Below, piece after piece: positions 19,601-27,926 of a stretch of 64,000 bases of DNA. The stretch spans positions 1 to 64,000 of the forward strand of contig CAYUOU010000004.1 of NCBI GenBank assembly GCA_964446485.1. The letters run 5' to 3'. Under the pieces are notes generated by a model. That model searched no databases. It was not told the DNA's origin and worked only from the letters and a program-made list of their open reading frames with translations. The stretch comes from JBDRRP01 sp964446485. GTDB taxonomy: Bacteria > Desulfobacterota > Desulfobacteria > Desulfobacterales > JBDRRP01. The stretch's first letter is position 1; every line of letters begins with the position of its first letter. A program made the position numbers and the translations under genes.

Positions 19601-19723
19601 ATCGGGGATGGCATCCAGAGGAATACGGGCGATGGCAATGACGCCGGCAACGACGACAATCAGTGTTATCAGGATGACCAGAAACTTGTTTCGGATGGAC
19701 AGGTCGATGATTTTCTCAATCAT
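16619..19723 (-). CDS. cusA: heavy-metal RND efflux pump, CusA type
   Basis: A 1034-residue inner-membrane RND pump with the usual two large periplasmic loops and about twelve helices. The TM4 segment reads IAIAVGVMVDAAIVMIENAH: it has AVG where divalent-cation CzcA pumps have DFG, which places it with the monovalent Cu(I)/Ag(I) CusA subgroup. The protein begins MIEKIIDLSIRNKFLV, the standard CusA start; this ATG has AGGTG six bases upstream, so I prefer it to a GTG nine bases earlier. It takes metal and protons across the envelope with CusB and an outer-membrane channel, both encoded immediately upstream. Metal specificity is inferred from the motif, not proven. Confidence 0.93.
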   Translation of the reverse strand: MIEKIIDLSIRNKFLVILITLIVVVAGVIAIARIPLDAIPDLSDAQVIVFTEYPGQAPQVVEDQVTYPLTTAMLSVPFAKVVRGYSFFGLSFVYIIFEDGTDLYWARSRVLEYLNYVSGRLPKGVTPALGPDATGVGWVYEYALESDSHDLSQLRSIQDWFLRYELASVPGVAEVASIGGYVKQYQVVVDPNKLRAFNISIQKIRMAIQRSNNDVGGRLVEMGETEFMVRGLGYIKGIDDLYAVPLGVGANGTPILLRNVATIKIGPELRRGIADINGTGEVVGGVVIMRFGENALKVIERVKERIEDLKRGLPDGVQIKTVYDRSSLILRAVKNLKNTLLEEILIVALVCIAFLFHFRSALVGIFTLPVGVFISFIIMERQGINANIMSLGGIAIAVGVMVDAAIVMIENAHKHIEHYGGEKPRWELIRDAAVEVGPSLFFSLLIIAISFLPVFTLEAQEGRLFRPLAYTKTYAMVGSALLAVTIVPVLMGYMVRGRIRPERENPVNRFLIWVYHPIIKLVLKAKTLVVVLAVVTLALTYFPLSRMGSEFMPPLNEGDLLYMPTTLPGISITKAKELLQQTDRIIASFPEVQNVFGKIGRAETATDPAPLTMIETTITLKPETEWRAGMSIDKLIDELDKAIQFPGLTNAWTMPIKTRIDMLSTGIKTPVGIKLTGADLQVLSDMGEKVEAVMRKVPGTMSVYAERVTGGNFLDYHIRREEAARYGLTVGDVQDIIMSAVGGMNVTQTVEGLERYPVNLRYGSELRDTPEKLRRILVPTPTGAQVPITQLADIRIVKGPPVIKSENARNNAWIYVDITGVDVGSYVKRAKQAVAEQISLPAGYSMVWSGQYEYMIRAQKRLAVVVPMTLLIILVLLYFNFKSVAESAIVMLSVPFSLTGGFWLMDILDYNMSVAVGVGFIALAGLAAETGVVMLIYLDLSYHKFKEKFGDGFTRRRLNEAIEEGAALRVRPKMMTVVATMAGLMPIMWSHGTGSEVMKRIAAPMVGGMVSATVLTLIVVPAIYGLWKGWKLKP

Positions 19724-19777
19724 GGGGGTCACCTATTCGTGTCGAGACTGTGGTGCTGGCAATCGGCTGCATCTGCC

Positions 19778-21220
19778 TCACTTGGACGGCGGCGGCGTAT
19801 CCATGCCGATATCGGACATATCCAGATCTTCGGCGTTGGTGTCCATGGTCATGCCGGTCATGTCCAATGCATCACCGTCAGCGGCAGTGTCTTTCTGCCG
19901 CACATCAAGCATCTTCTGGATGGCCTCCCGGAGGCGGCTTTCCGAATCGAGCATGAACTGGGCGCTCACCACGACCTGCTCACCTTCTGAAAGCCCGCCG
20001 ATCACCTGGTAGCTGTCATCACCGACCTCAACGCCGGTGTTGATCTCCCGTGGCTCGAAACGGCCTTTGCCTTTGTCGATGAACACCACCTTGCGCACCC
20101 CGCTGTCGATGACCGCCTCCAGGGGGATCACCAGGCTGTCACCTCCCAGAGACGACAGCAGGGTAATGTTGGCATACATGCCAGGCTTGAGTTCTCCGGC
20201 AGAATTGTCGAACGCCAGACGCAATCGCCCGGTGCGGGACTTGGCGGTCAAGTGGGGGTAAACAAAGAGCACCCGGCCCTCGAACTGGCGTCCCGGCAAA
20301 TAGGAGAGTTCCATCGAAGCCGGCATGTCCATATTCACCCACGGCAGTTCGTACTCATAGACTTCCACATCGACCCACACCCTCGACAAATCCGCGATTT
20401 CGTACTGGGTCATGCCGGCTTTGACAAAACTGCCATCGACGGCCCTCTTCAGTGTTACCACTCCGGATGCCGGCGAATAGACGGTGAGCGTTTTCTTGAC
20501 CCGTTCGTTTTTCCCAAGGGCGTCAATCTGTCTGCCGGTCAGGTCCCAGTTTCGCAGCCGCGCCAGGGAGGCGTCGCGCAGCCGCGCCGCACCGTCGCGA
20601 ATGGGAGGATAGGGGCTGTCTCCAAGGCGTTGATACTGCTTCAGTGCCAGCAGATACTCCTCCTGGGCACTCACCAATTCAGGGCTGTAGATATCAAACA
20701 GCCGCTGGCCTTTCTTGACGGTGTCTCCTTCAAAATCCACGTAGATGCGCTCGATCCACCCGTCGAATTTGGTGTTGATCGTGTAGGTGCGTGTTTCGTC
20801 ATAGACCACGCTGCCATAAGCTCGAATGGTCCGCGTCAACGGTCGGCGGGTCACCGCAGCGGTACGCACCCCCATGTTCTGAACGGTCAGCGGGTCGATG
20901 CGGATGGTGGATGATGGCTCTTTCTCTCCGCCCGCGTCCTCATAAACCGGCACCAAGTCCATCCCCATGGGCGATTTCCCCGGCTCGTTTCGGATGTAAG
21001 TGGGGTCCATGGGTGCGGCCCAGTATTTGATTTTCTTACCGTTTTTCGGGTCGATCATCCCGGCGGTCAGCGGCGCATTAGAAGCCTCGGCTGCCGTCAT
21101 CAGCGCCGTGCTACCAGCGTTTATTGATTCATGCGCCGGAGGGCGCCACCACACGCCGGCGGAATAAAAAATGAGTGCGCATGTAATAAATGCCATTACC
21201 AGGGCAACGCGTCGTTTCAT
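19778..21220 (-). CDS. cusB: RND efflux periplasmic adaptor, CusB type
   Basis: A 480-residue membrane-fusion protein. An N-terminal helix (about 5-25) anchors it. A heavy-metal-binding mini-domain follows, with YWAAPMDPTYIRNEP and KSPMGMDLVPVYE near residues 66-95, the same Met-rich module found in CusB-like adaptors. The barrel-sandwich and beta-barrel sections come after it (SPASGVVTLKRAVDGSFVKAG near 250). The C-terminus is rich in Met and Asp (MTGMTMDTNAEDLDMSD), which may also hold metal. AGGAGG precedes the ATG. It bridges CusA and the TolC-type channel; 54 bp separate it from cusA. Confidence 0.92.
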   Translation of the reverse strand: MKRRVALVMAFITCALIFYSAGVWWRPPAHESINAGSTALMTAAEASNAPLTAGMIDPKNGKKIKYWAAPMDPTYIRNEPGKSPMGMDLVPVYEDAGGEKEPSSTIRIDPLTVQNMGVRTAAVTRRPLTRTIRAYGSVVYDETRTYTINTKFDGWIERIYVDFEGDTVKKGQRLFDIYSPELVSAQEEYLLALKQYQRLGDSPYPPIRDGAARLRDASLARLRNWDLTGRQIDALGKNERVKKTLTVYSPASGVVTLKRAVDGSFVKAGMTQYEIADLSRVWVDVEVYEYELPWVNMDMPASMELSYLPGRQFEGRVLFVYPHLTAKSRTGRLRLAFDNSAGELKPGMYANITLLSSLGGDSLVIPLEAVIDSGVRKVVFIDKGKGRFEPREINTGVEVGDDSYQVIGGLSEGEQVVVSAQFMLDSESRLREAIQKMLDVRQKDTAADGDALDMTGMTMDTNAEDLDMSDIGMDTPPPSK

Positions 21221-21232
21221 GATATTGCCTCC

Positions 21233-22606
21233 TTATCGCTGAGCGAACCGGTGCTCGGCTTCAACCGAGTCGTCTACGCGCTGCCCGGTGTCGACTTTTT
21301 TGCCGGCCGGCGCGTCATCCATTGCGCCACCTGAGATTTCCATCAACTCGGCGTATTTGCGCAGCAACGCATACCGGTATTTTTCCTGTCGCAGTTCCAT
21401 TTGCAGCAGGCGCATCTGGGCGCTCATCACGGTATTGAATTCGACCTTGCCCACCGCGTAGGCGGTAAGGGCCGATTGCGCCCACTGTCCGGCCTGGACG
21501 ATCATGGCGTTCTTGGTGAGCAGGTAGTTTTTTTTCAGTGACTGCATTTCAACCACCATTGCCTCGGCCCGGTAAGGCAGACTGTTTGTAAGGGCGGTAT
21601 AAGCATGCCGTGCGGCTTCCTGGCGTTTTCTGGCGGCAGACAGCTGCCGATCCTGTTTGGTTTCGCGCCACAGCGGAAGCGACACCACGACACCTGCGGA
21701 GAGAAAATCCGATCGCGAACGCCCGCTGGGGTCGTCATCGCGCTGGCCGTAGGCCATCTGGACATTGACCTCCGGGTAGTAGCCTTTTTCAGCAAGCTGG
21801 ATATCCACAGCCGCCTGTTCGATGGCCACGCGACGGGCTTCAATGAGCGGATTTGCAGCAATGACCCGATCACGCAACGCTGTCTTTTCGATGGCACCGG
21901 TGCCGGGCAATACTGCATCGTCTTTGGGGTGAACCGGCTGATAAGCCGAGCGGTTGATCAGAGCATTGATCCCGCTCTCGAACACCTGGCGCCGCTGGGT
22001 CAGTGTCAGGTGTTCATCGAGCAGCCTGCTCAATTCCACCTGTCCTTGGAGCACATCCTGCTGAAGTCCTTTGCCGGTGGCGTATCGGGTTTCGGCCACC
22101 TTCAGCAGTTGCCCTACGAGCTCGGTCAACCGGGCGTTGACCGCCAGGCTGCGATCGAGGAATACCAGCTCCCAGTAAGCATCGGTGATCTTGGTGGACA
22201 ATTCGTTTCGCTTGGCGGCCAGCATCGATTCCTGGGCAACGGCTTGAAGCGCCACCCGCCGGCGCCTTAGATCCAGGGTGCCGAACCATGGCAGCCGCTG
22301 CGCCAGCGAGAGCTGTTTCTGGGTCATGGCTTCCTGGTTCAGGTTGAATGAATCGGTCGGCACATTGAGCAGCGCAATGCCCAAGCGCGGATCGTCGAAA
22401 GCCCCGGCAGCCGCAGCGGCATCCTTGGTCGCGGCGATTGCCTTCCCAAGGCCGATCAGTTCTTGATTCGTCTGCCAGCCTTCATCGATCAAAGCAGACA
22501 ACGAAACGGGGTCGGGTGGCGTTTTGGCATCAGCGAGGTGAGCCGCGCTGATTACACCTGCCACTAAAACAACAATCTGCATTGCTACTTTCGGAAAACA
22601 TTTCAT
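21233..22606 (-). CDS. outer-membrane efflux channel, TolC/CusC family
   Basis: A 457-residue outer-membrane factor with a signal peptide (MKCFPKVAMQIVVLV..., about residues 1-28) and the two long coiled-coil repeats of the OEP fold. A recognisable family phrase is LAQRLPWFGTLDLRRR near residues 98-113. I start at MKCFPKV because GGGGAGAG lies about seven bases upstream. It is first in the order channel-adaptor-pump-periplasmic protein, directly behind the sigma-54 promoter at 22649-22664, and completes the tripartite Cu/Ag exporter. Confidence 0.9.
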   Translation of the reverse strand: MKCFPKVAMQIVVLVAGVISAAHLADAKTPPDPVSLSALIDEGWQTNQELIGLGKAIAATKDAAAAAGAFDDPRLGIALLNVPTDSFNLNQEAMTQKQLSLAQRLPWFGTLDLRRRRVALQAVAQESMLAAKRNELSTKITDAYWELVFLDRSLAVNARLTELVGQLLKVAETRYATGKGLQQDVLQGQVELSRLLDEHLTLTQRRQVFESGINALINRSAYQPVHPKDDAVLPGTGAIEKTALRDRVIAANPLIEARRVAIEQAAVDIQLAEKGYYPEVNVQMAYGQRDDDPSGRSRSDFLSAGVVVSLPLWRETKQDRQLSAARKRQEAARHAYTALTNSLPYRAEAMVVEMQSLKKNYLLTKNAMIVQAGQWAQSALTAYAVGKVEFNTVMSAQMRLLQMELRQEKYRYALLRKYAELMEISGGAMDDAPAGKKVDTGQRVDDSVEAEHRFAQR

Positions 22607-22648
22607 GACACGCTCTCCCCAAAAATGAATTGGTTTGGCCACGCTCAG

Positions 22649-22664
22649 AGCAAGTCGAGTGCCA
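22649..22664 (-). promoter_or_regulatory. sigma-54 (RpoN) promoter of the cus efflux operon
   Basis: Reading the minus strand from 22664 down to 22649 gives TGGCAC TCGAC TTGCT, a near-perfect match to the sigma-54 consensus TGGCAC-N5-TTGCW with the invariant GG and GC at the right spacing. The predicted transcript starts about 12 bases further on and leaves a short leader before the channel gene at 22606. The divergent neighbour is a sigma-54 activator, which strongly supports function. Possible activator sites, the similar motifs CCAGATAG at 22685 and 22744, lie 20-80 bp upstream; these are weaker evidence. Confidence 0.88.
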
Positions 22665-22817
22665 ACTGCTAAATATGTATTGTTTCCAGATAGATAAACG
22701 TGTTTTGATAAAATCCAAGGATTATCAGATGGGTAATTTCTAACCAGATAGGGGGCGGAATCTTAGAAAAGTGCGAAAAAACTTTGCATCTGGGGTTTTT
22801 ACGCTTAGCATATTACC

Positions 22818-24557
22818 ATGAGCGATGCCCGCCATAGAAAGCTTTTCCTGCCGGCGCTGTCCATCATTGCAATGGTGATGATCCTTCTGGCGATTACCGG
22901 CATATCCACCTATCGCAACCTTGACAGAACGGAAAACCGGGTATTCTTGGATGTCCAACGCCAGGCGGCAATGTTGCTCAGAGCGCTGGAGGCAGGCGCC
23001 CGGGCAGCCATGAACATGCCCATGTGGGATGTGGGCGAGTTGGGCAGGTTGTTTCGGGAAACCGCCAGAGACAATGAGATCACGGCGATTTACCTGGTAG
23101 ACGGTGACGGAATGGTCATCCACCATTCCAACCCCTCCCTGGAAAACACCCGTGCCGAGTGGCTTCCGAAACGGATTCAATCATCACCCATGCCATTTGA
23201 AACGTTCCGGCACTCGAGTGGCAGCCTCGTTTTTTACATGGCCAAACGTTTTTCTCCGATAGTGGCGGTATCAATGATGGGCCGCGAACATATGGTGGAG
23301 ATGCAACGGCATGCCAACACCGCCTTGGTGGTCGGCCTGAGCATGGAAAGCTATGAGCAGGCACGGAGAGAAGATATCCATCATGCCCTTTTGATGGGAA
23401 TCATCATGGTCTCCCTGGGTGCGGGTGCGCTCTTTTTCCTGTTTGTTATCCAGAATTACTATTTAGTCGGGCGCGCGCTCAGGCAAAATCGGGACGACAC
23501 CCGCCAGGTGATTCGCAACATGGCCGACGGGTTGGTGAGTGTCGACCGTCAGGGACACTTGTTGTTTCTCAACCCCCGGGCGGCGCGTTTCTTGAGAACT
23601 GAAAGCGGTGTCAACCTCGGGGCCGATATTTCCCAACGCATCTCCTTCGAGACCGTCGGGATTCAGGCTGCCCTGGATAACGGGGAGACAACTCTGAACC
23701 GGGAGGTCCTCATTGAGACCGAACCCGGTATGGTGATTCCGCTGTCCTTTAATGTCACGCCCCTGCGCAATGATGATGGAACGGTTCGCGGTGCCGTGGC
23801 ACTGATCCGGGATTTGACTGAGATTAAGGAACTCCAAACGAAAATACGTCGGGCCGAAACCCTGTCCGCCATCGGGGAGCTGGCTGCCAGCGTGGCGCAT
23901 GAGATACGCAACCCCTTGAGTTCCATCAAAACAGGCGTGCAGTTTCTGATACGCAAAATGGAACCGGGCAACTCGGAATCCGATTACGGGCGGCTCATCG
24001 TCAGTGAGGTGGACCGCATCAACCGGGTGGTCACCGACCTTCTGGAATTCTCCCGACCTGCCGATCCGGTTCGCGAACCCGAAGACCTGGTGGCCTTATG
24101 CCGGCACAGCCTGCAACTGGTGCAGGCCGAAGCTGAAACAAAAGGGGTATCTCTTTCCCTTCAATCAAGCGATGATACGCTGATCGTCGACGTCGATCAT
24201 CATCAGCTGATTCAGGTATTGCTCAACCTCCTGCTCAATGCCCTGGCCGTCGTCGAAACAGGAGGCAAAATTGAAGTGCACGCCGGCATTAACACTACGG
24301 CCTGGTGTGCGGAAATCACTGTTACCGATTCCGGCCCAGGAATTACCGCCCAGGCGAGGGGAAAACTTTTCGAACCGTTTTTTACAACAAGGGAGCAGGG
24401 GACGGGGCTCGGGCTGGCTATCGCTAAAAAAGTGGTTGAAGGACACGGAGGACAGATCCGTGCAGACAGTCCGGTACCGCCCAGTGACCACGGAAGCGCA
24501 TTCACGGTATGTCTCCCGCTGACCACGAAGAGACTGGCGCCAGGAGATACGGTATGA
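22818..24557 (+). CDS. sensor histidine kinase (ZraS/NtrB-like) of the efflux operon
   Basis: A 579-residue membrane kinase. Helix 1 is about residues 12-32, a periplasmic sensor about 33-190, and helix 2 about 192-215. A PAS domain (IRNMADGLVSVDRQGHLLF) follows. The phosphorylated histidine is in SVAHEIRNPLSSIK near residue 358, and the ATPase domain has TDSGPGITA and GTGLGLAIAKKV. It senses an envelope signal, probably excess metal, and phosphorylates the response regulator whose ATG overlaps its stop (ATGA). It is divergent from the cus genes. The ribosome site at the ATG is weak. Signal identity is inference from location. Confidence 0.9.
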   Translation: MSDARHRKLFLPALSIIAMVMILLAITGISTYRNLDRTENRVFLDVQRQAAMLLRALEAGARAAMNMPMWDVGELGRLFRETARDNEITAIYLVDGDGMVIHHSNPSLENTRAEWLPKRIQSSPMPFETFRHSSGSLVFYMAKRFSPIVAVSMMGREHMVEMQRHANTALVVGLSMESYEQARREDIHHALLMGIIMVSLGAGALFFLFVIQNYYLVGRALRQNRDDTRQVIRNMADGLVSVDRQGHLLFLNPRAARFLRTESGVNLGADISQRISFETVGIQAALDNGETTLNREVLIETEPGMVIPLSFNVTPLRNDDGTVRGAVALIRDLTEIKELQTKIRRAETLSAIGELAASVAHEIRNPLSSIKTGVQFLIRKMEPGNSESDYGRLIVSEVDRINRVVTDLLEFSRPADPVREPEDLVALCRHSLQLVQAEAETKGVSLSLQSSDDTLIVDVDHHQLIQVLLNLLLNALAVVETGGKIEVHAGINTTAWCAEITVTDSGPGITAQARGKLFEPFFTTREQGTGLGLAIAKKVVEGHGGQIRADSPVPPSDHGSAFTVCLPLTTKRLAPGDTV

Positions 24558-25909
24558 CAAATTCCATACTCGTCGTCGACGATGATGCAACCCATAGGAA
24601 AATGCTCTCGGCTGTACTCGAAACGGCCGGCTACCAAACATCAGAAGCTGCGGACGGATTGGCTGCGGTGACGGCGGTCGAAGAAAAATACGTCGATCTC
24701 GTTCTCATGGACATCCGGATGAAAGGTCTTCACGGCATCGAGGCCCAAAAACGCATCAGAGATCTGAGCCCGGGTATCCCCGTTATCCTTATGACCGCGT
24801 ATGCTTCTGTGGATACTGCGGTGTCAGCCTTGAAAAGCGGCGCCTATGACTATCTCACCAAACCTGTGGATGTCGACGAACTGCTCCTGCTGATAAAAAA
24901 GGCGCTGGATCACCGCCGACTAGAGCAGGAAAACCGGTATCTTCGCGAACGCATCGATGACCGGTTCGACTTCTCGGCCATCATCGGGAGGTCTCCGTCC
25001 ATGACGCCCATATTTGAAACCATTTCACTGGTGGCGCCGACGGAGGCCACTGTCCTGATCGTAGGTGAAAGCGGCACCGGAAAGGAACTCATCGCAAACG
25101 CCATCCATCAGAACAGCCCTCGACGGGAAGCGCCGTTTATAAAGGTCAACTGCGCAGCCCTTTCAGAATCGCTTCTCGAAAGCGAACTCTTCGGTCACGA
25201 GAAGGGAGCCTTTACCGGCGCGCACAAACGCCATATCGGCCGTTTCAGTGCTGCTCATCGGGGTTCGCTGTTGCTGGATGAAATCGGTGAGATGGCGCCC
25301 GCCACTCAGGCTAAAATCCTCCGCGTCCTTCAAGAGCAGGAATTCGAGCCCGTCGGCGGCACCCACTCCGTATCGGTGGATGTGCGCATTATCGCCGCTA
25401 CCAACCGCGATCTAGAAGCCGACATGGCGACCGGCAGGTTTCGAGAAGACCTCTTCTACCGGCTCAATGTGGTTCGCATCATCATGCCGCCACTGAAAGA
25501 GCGCCACGAGGACATCCCCCTGCTGGCCGATCGATTTTTGAAAACCTATGCCGAAAAGAACCGCCGATTTCTCAAGGGGTTCGGTCCGAAAGCGATCGAC
25601 ATGCTCATGCGCCATGATTGGCCGGGCAACGTTCGGGAACTGGAAAACGTGGTTGAGAGGGCAGTCATTTTGTCTCGTGGAGACATCATCCGGCCAGAGG
25701 ATTTACCTGAAGCCATCAAGGCCGTTGACCATAGCGCGAGCGCATCCCCTGCCACACTCCCGATCGGGATCACTCTCAAGGACATGGAGAAAGAAATGAT
25801 CTTGCTCACATTGGGCGAAGCCGGCGGCAACCGCACCCGGACCGCCGAGATTCTCGGTATCAGCCGTCGCACCCTTCAACTTAAACTGAAAGACTACGGC
25901 GTCAATTAG
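24554..25909 (+). CDS. sigma-54-dependent response regulator (ZraR/NtrC type)
   Basis: A 451-residue regulator. The receiver domain (1-120) has the acidic pocket VDDDA and the phospho-acceptor in VLMDIRMKG. The AAA+ domain (about 140-370) has Walker A GESGTGKEL, the sigma-54 contact loop GAFTGAHKR, Walker B LLLDEIGEM, and arginine-finger region FREDLFYRLNV. A Fis-type helix-turn-helix ends the protein (NRTRTAEILGISRRTLQLKL). The ATG overlaps the kinase stop by four bases, coupling the two. With the sigma-54 promoter of the divergent cus operon this makes a coherent metal-stress switch. It may also control other promoters. Confidence 0.95.
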   Translation: MTNSILVVDDDATHRKMLSAVLETAGYQTSEAADGLAAVTAVEEKYVDLVLMDIRMKGLHGIEAQKRIRDLSPGIPVILMTAYASVDTAVSALKSGAYDYLTKPVDVDELLLLIKKALDHRRLEQENRYLRERIDDRFDFSAIIGRSPSMTPIFETISLVAPTEATVLIVGESGTGKELIANAIHQNSPRREAPFIKVNCAALSESLLESELFGHEKGAFTGAHKRHIGRFSAAHRGSLLLDEIGEMAPATQAKILRVLQEQEFEPVGGTHSVSVDVRIIAATNRDLEADMATGRFREDLFYRLNVVRIIMPPLKERHEDIPLLADRFLKTYAEKNRRFLKGFGPKAIDMLMRHDWPGNVRELENVVERAVILSRGDIIRPEDLPEAIKAVDHSASASPATLPIGITLKDMEKEMILLTLGEAGGNRTRTAEILGISRRTLQLKLKDYGVN

Positions 25910-26066
25910 GCCGGGTCTTTGAAATCCCAGTCCTCGATGCGCACATGGCCGAGTGCACCGACAAGTATCGGCTTTATCAACGTTGAATGCTTCAGGTGAA
26001 AATGAATGATGTTTTGCGGAATCAAGGCTTTTGGCGCCGGCACCAGAAAATTCTCAGGTCAGCGTT

Positions 26067-26471
26067 TCAGTGTCTCTTTTTGGCTTGCCTCTTGAATTTG
26101 ATGCCGATTCCCACCGGATCCGTCCTGACGATTTCACCCGTGGCTTGAATGAGTTTGCGGCTTTTGGGGATTTGAAAACCCATCTTGATTGTCTGCCCAA
26201 CAGCAAAAGACTCCCGGGTCTCGATGAACACTCCGCCTTGACTGATATCCTTGATCACATCCTTGAAAGATTGGCTGCCGGCAGCATACTTGACGGGGAT
26301 GACCCATGGTTTTCTCTGATGCTTTCGAGACCCTATATTTTCCCATTCATCCAATGTTTTGATGAGCCGTATCTTACCCTCCAAAGGCATGTCTAAAACC
26401 AAATTGATCAACCTGGACGTGATATCGACTTCATCCAAAAAATCTTCTGTCGGTTTCAATCTTTGGTCCAT
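26067..26471 (-). CDS. PilZ-domain protein, putative c-di-GMP receptor
   Basis: A 134-residue protein with one PilZ domain at about residues 50-130. Both parts of the c-di-GMP-binding signature are present: a basic RKHQRKPW stretch (RxxxR type) and DISQGGVFIET (the D/NxSxxG box). The N-terminal 45 residues are helical and acidic and have no assigned domain. It stands alone between the efflux regulator and a membrane protein, with no flagellar or cellulose genes nearby, so its partner is unknown. Confidence 0.85.
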   Translation of the reverse strand: MDQRLKPTEDFLDEVDITSRLINLVLDMPLEGKIRLIKTLDEWENIGSRKHQRKPWVIPVKYAAGSQSFKDVIKDISQGGVFIETRESFAVGQTIKMGFQIPKSRKLIQATGEIVRTDPVGIGIKFKRQAKKRH

Positions 26472-26563
26472 TGTTGTGAACTCTGATCTTTATTGTATAA
26501 TTTGGGGGACTGTTACACCGCAGATTCGTTTTTAACAAGGCCTTTTGCCGGCCTGCATAGACC

Positions 26564-26989
26564 TCATCGTTGCCTGAACTGGGTCACGAGGACTCTGAGA
26601 TACCGGATGCTTGATAGCAACAGCGACAGCCCGATGGCGATGTAAATGACGGAAAGCCAGGTTTTCGGAAGTGGCGAGTGGCGCAGCGCCCTTCCCATGG
26701 CGATCATCACCGCTACCAGAACGTAGCTCTTCCAGGACATGAAAGAGAACACGCAGCGTTTCCCCTCCATGGGCAAAATACGGCCCAAATTGCGGTCGAC
26801 CACCTTCAGGAAACCCAAATGGTGAATGATCAGGGCCGCGACAATACCGGCGCCGGCGTAAATGGGGGCGCCGACGATCGCCGGGGGAGACAGCCAGACC
26901 CAGGCCAAATGCATCAGGTACACACCCACGGCCACCCACATCATGCCGGCCAGAAAAAGAAGGACGCGTTTGTCTACGGCGGGTTTCAT
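26564..26989 (-). CDS. small four-helix membrane protein, function unknown
   Basis: A 141-residue inner-membrane protein with four hydrophobic segments at about 8-32, 38-57, 85-102 and 112-130. I do not recognise the family. The short loops are basic on the predicted cytoplasmic side (KRCVFSFMSWKSY, RYLRVLVTQFRQR). It is flanked by a PilZ gene on the same strand 92 bp downstream and by the divergent sixA operon. Coding is supported by the consistent membrane pattern; the opposite-strand frames here look like shadows. Confidence 0.65.
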   Translation of the reverse strand: MKPAVDKRVLLFLAGMMWVAVGVYLMHLAWVWLSPPAIVGAPIYAGAGIVAALIIHHLGFLKVVDRNLGRILPMEGKRCVFSFMSWKSYVLVAVMIAMGRALRHSPLPKTWLSVIYIAIGLSLLLSSIRYLRVLVTQFRQR

Positions 26990-27148
26990 GGTTGGACGAC
27001 TGTGTTCTCCGTAACTGCGACAGGCATCCCCACCTCACGATGCCATGTATAGAGCGCCAGCGTGACCGTTGCCGTTCCGAACGCGATCAATGCGCTGATC
27101 GGCGTCCCCATGCCCAGGGACCATCCACGATACGCCGATGTAAATACA

Positions 27149-27178
27149 TTGACAAGCCGCCTGCGCGACTCTTAGTAT
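27149..27178 (+). promoter_or_regulatory. possible sigma-70 promoter for the sixA operon
   Basis: The 335-bp gap 26990-27324 holds no gene that I can support. It contains TTGACA at 27149, 18 bases, then TAGTAT at 27173: a perfect -35 and a 4-of-6 match at -10. It faces the sixA-ppx-CHAD-parA operon about 145 bp upstream of the first start codon. The long leader and weak -10 leave this uncertain. Confidence 0.35.
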
Positions 27179-27324
27179 CCGGCGTTGGGGGTTTGTTTGC
27201 TGAAAATGAGCGCCGCACGGGGCTATCGTTAACATAGCGCTAATATGGCCGTGTTAAAAACTATTGATATCATCCACTTCAGCGCGCTGGCTGGCTGTAC
27301 CGACGCTGTAGCGAGGTATGCCGA

Positions 27325-27879
27325 TTGACATCCGAGAGAACGCCAAAGTCACGCGCTTCTTCATCAACCGAAGCCGGAGTCCCGATTAAAACACTCTCTC
27401 TGATCCGCCATGCCAAGTCCAGTTGGAAGTATGATCACCTGGATGACCGTGACCGCCCCCTCAATACGCGCGGCATGCGTGACTGCGCCCTGATGGGGAT
27501 GGTGCTCTCTCGGCGGGGGTATTCACCGTCTCTTATCATTTCCAGCCCTGCACTGCGAGCGCTGCGGACCGCCGAAGCGCTCGCATCAGCAATTGGCTAC
27601 CCGGAGACAAATATTCGACTGGACAGCCGTATGTATCATGCCGGCGCCGCTCAAGTGCTGGAATTGGCCCGCCAATTCGACGATGCACTGGATTGGGTGG
27701 CCTGCGTAGGGCATAATCCAGGCCTGACGGAACTGGTCGGCTTGCTTGTGGGCCGGGGTCCAGACAATGTACCCACCGGTGCGGTGGTGGATATTCGGTT
27801 CAATACCCGGCGATGGCAAGAGATCGGTGCCGCCGGCGTGATCGATTTCGTCATGGATAAACCCAAGCTTCATAAATAA
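27325..27879 (+). CDS. sixA: SixA-family phosphohistidine phosphatase
   Basis: A 184-residue histidine phosphatase. The catalytic RHG-like motif reads LIRHAKSSW near residues 27-35 and the second catalytic histidine is in CVGHNPGLTELVG near residue 130. That combination is typical of SixA, which removes phosphate from phosphohistidine. The frame starts with TTG, with GAGGT about six bases before it; no in-frame ATG precedes the RHAK motif, so about 25 extra residues remain uncertain. It is first in a cluster with a Ppx-type phosphatase and a CHAD protein, a grouping that recurs in bacteria and suggests a polyphosphate or phospho-His context rather than E. coli ArcB signalling. Confidence 0.86.
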   Translation: MTSERTPKSRASSSTEAGVPIKTLSLIRHAKSSWKYDHLDDRDRPLNTRGMRDCALMGMVLSRRGYSPSLIISSPALRALRTAEALASAIGYPETNIRLDSRMYHAGAAQVLELARQFDDALDWVACVGHNPGLTELVGLLVGRGPDNVPTGAVVDIRFNTRRWQEIGAAGVIDFVMDKPKLHK

Positions 27880-27926
27880 TGAAACCCTGTCCGACGCCTC
27901 CAGGAAAGGGCGAATCAAGCAATTAA

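Noticed and set aside
22780..22815. Second sigma-54 promoter in front of the sensor kinase
   Set aside because: TGGGGTTTTTACGC has the GG-GC spacing one base short, so it does not fit the consensus.
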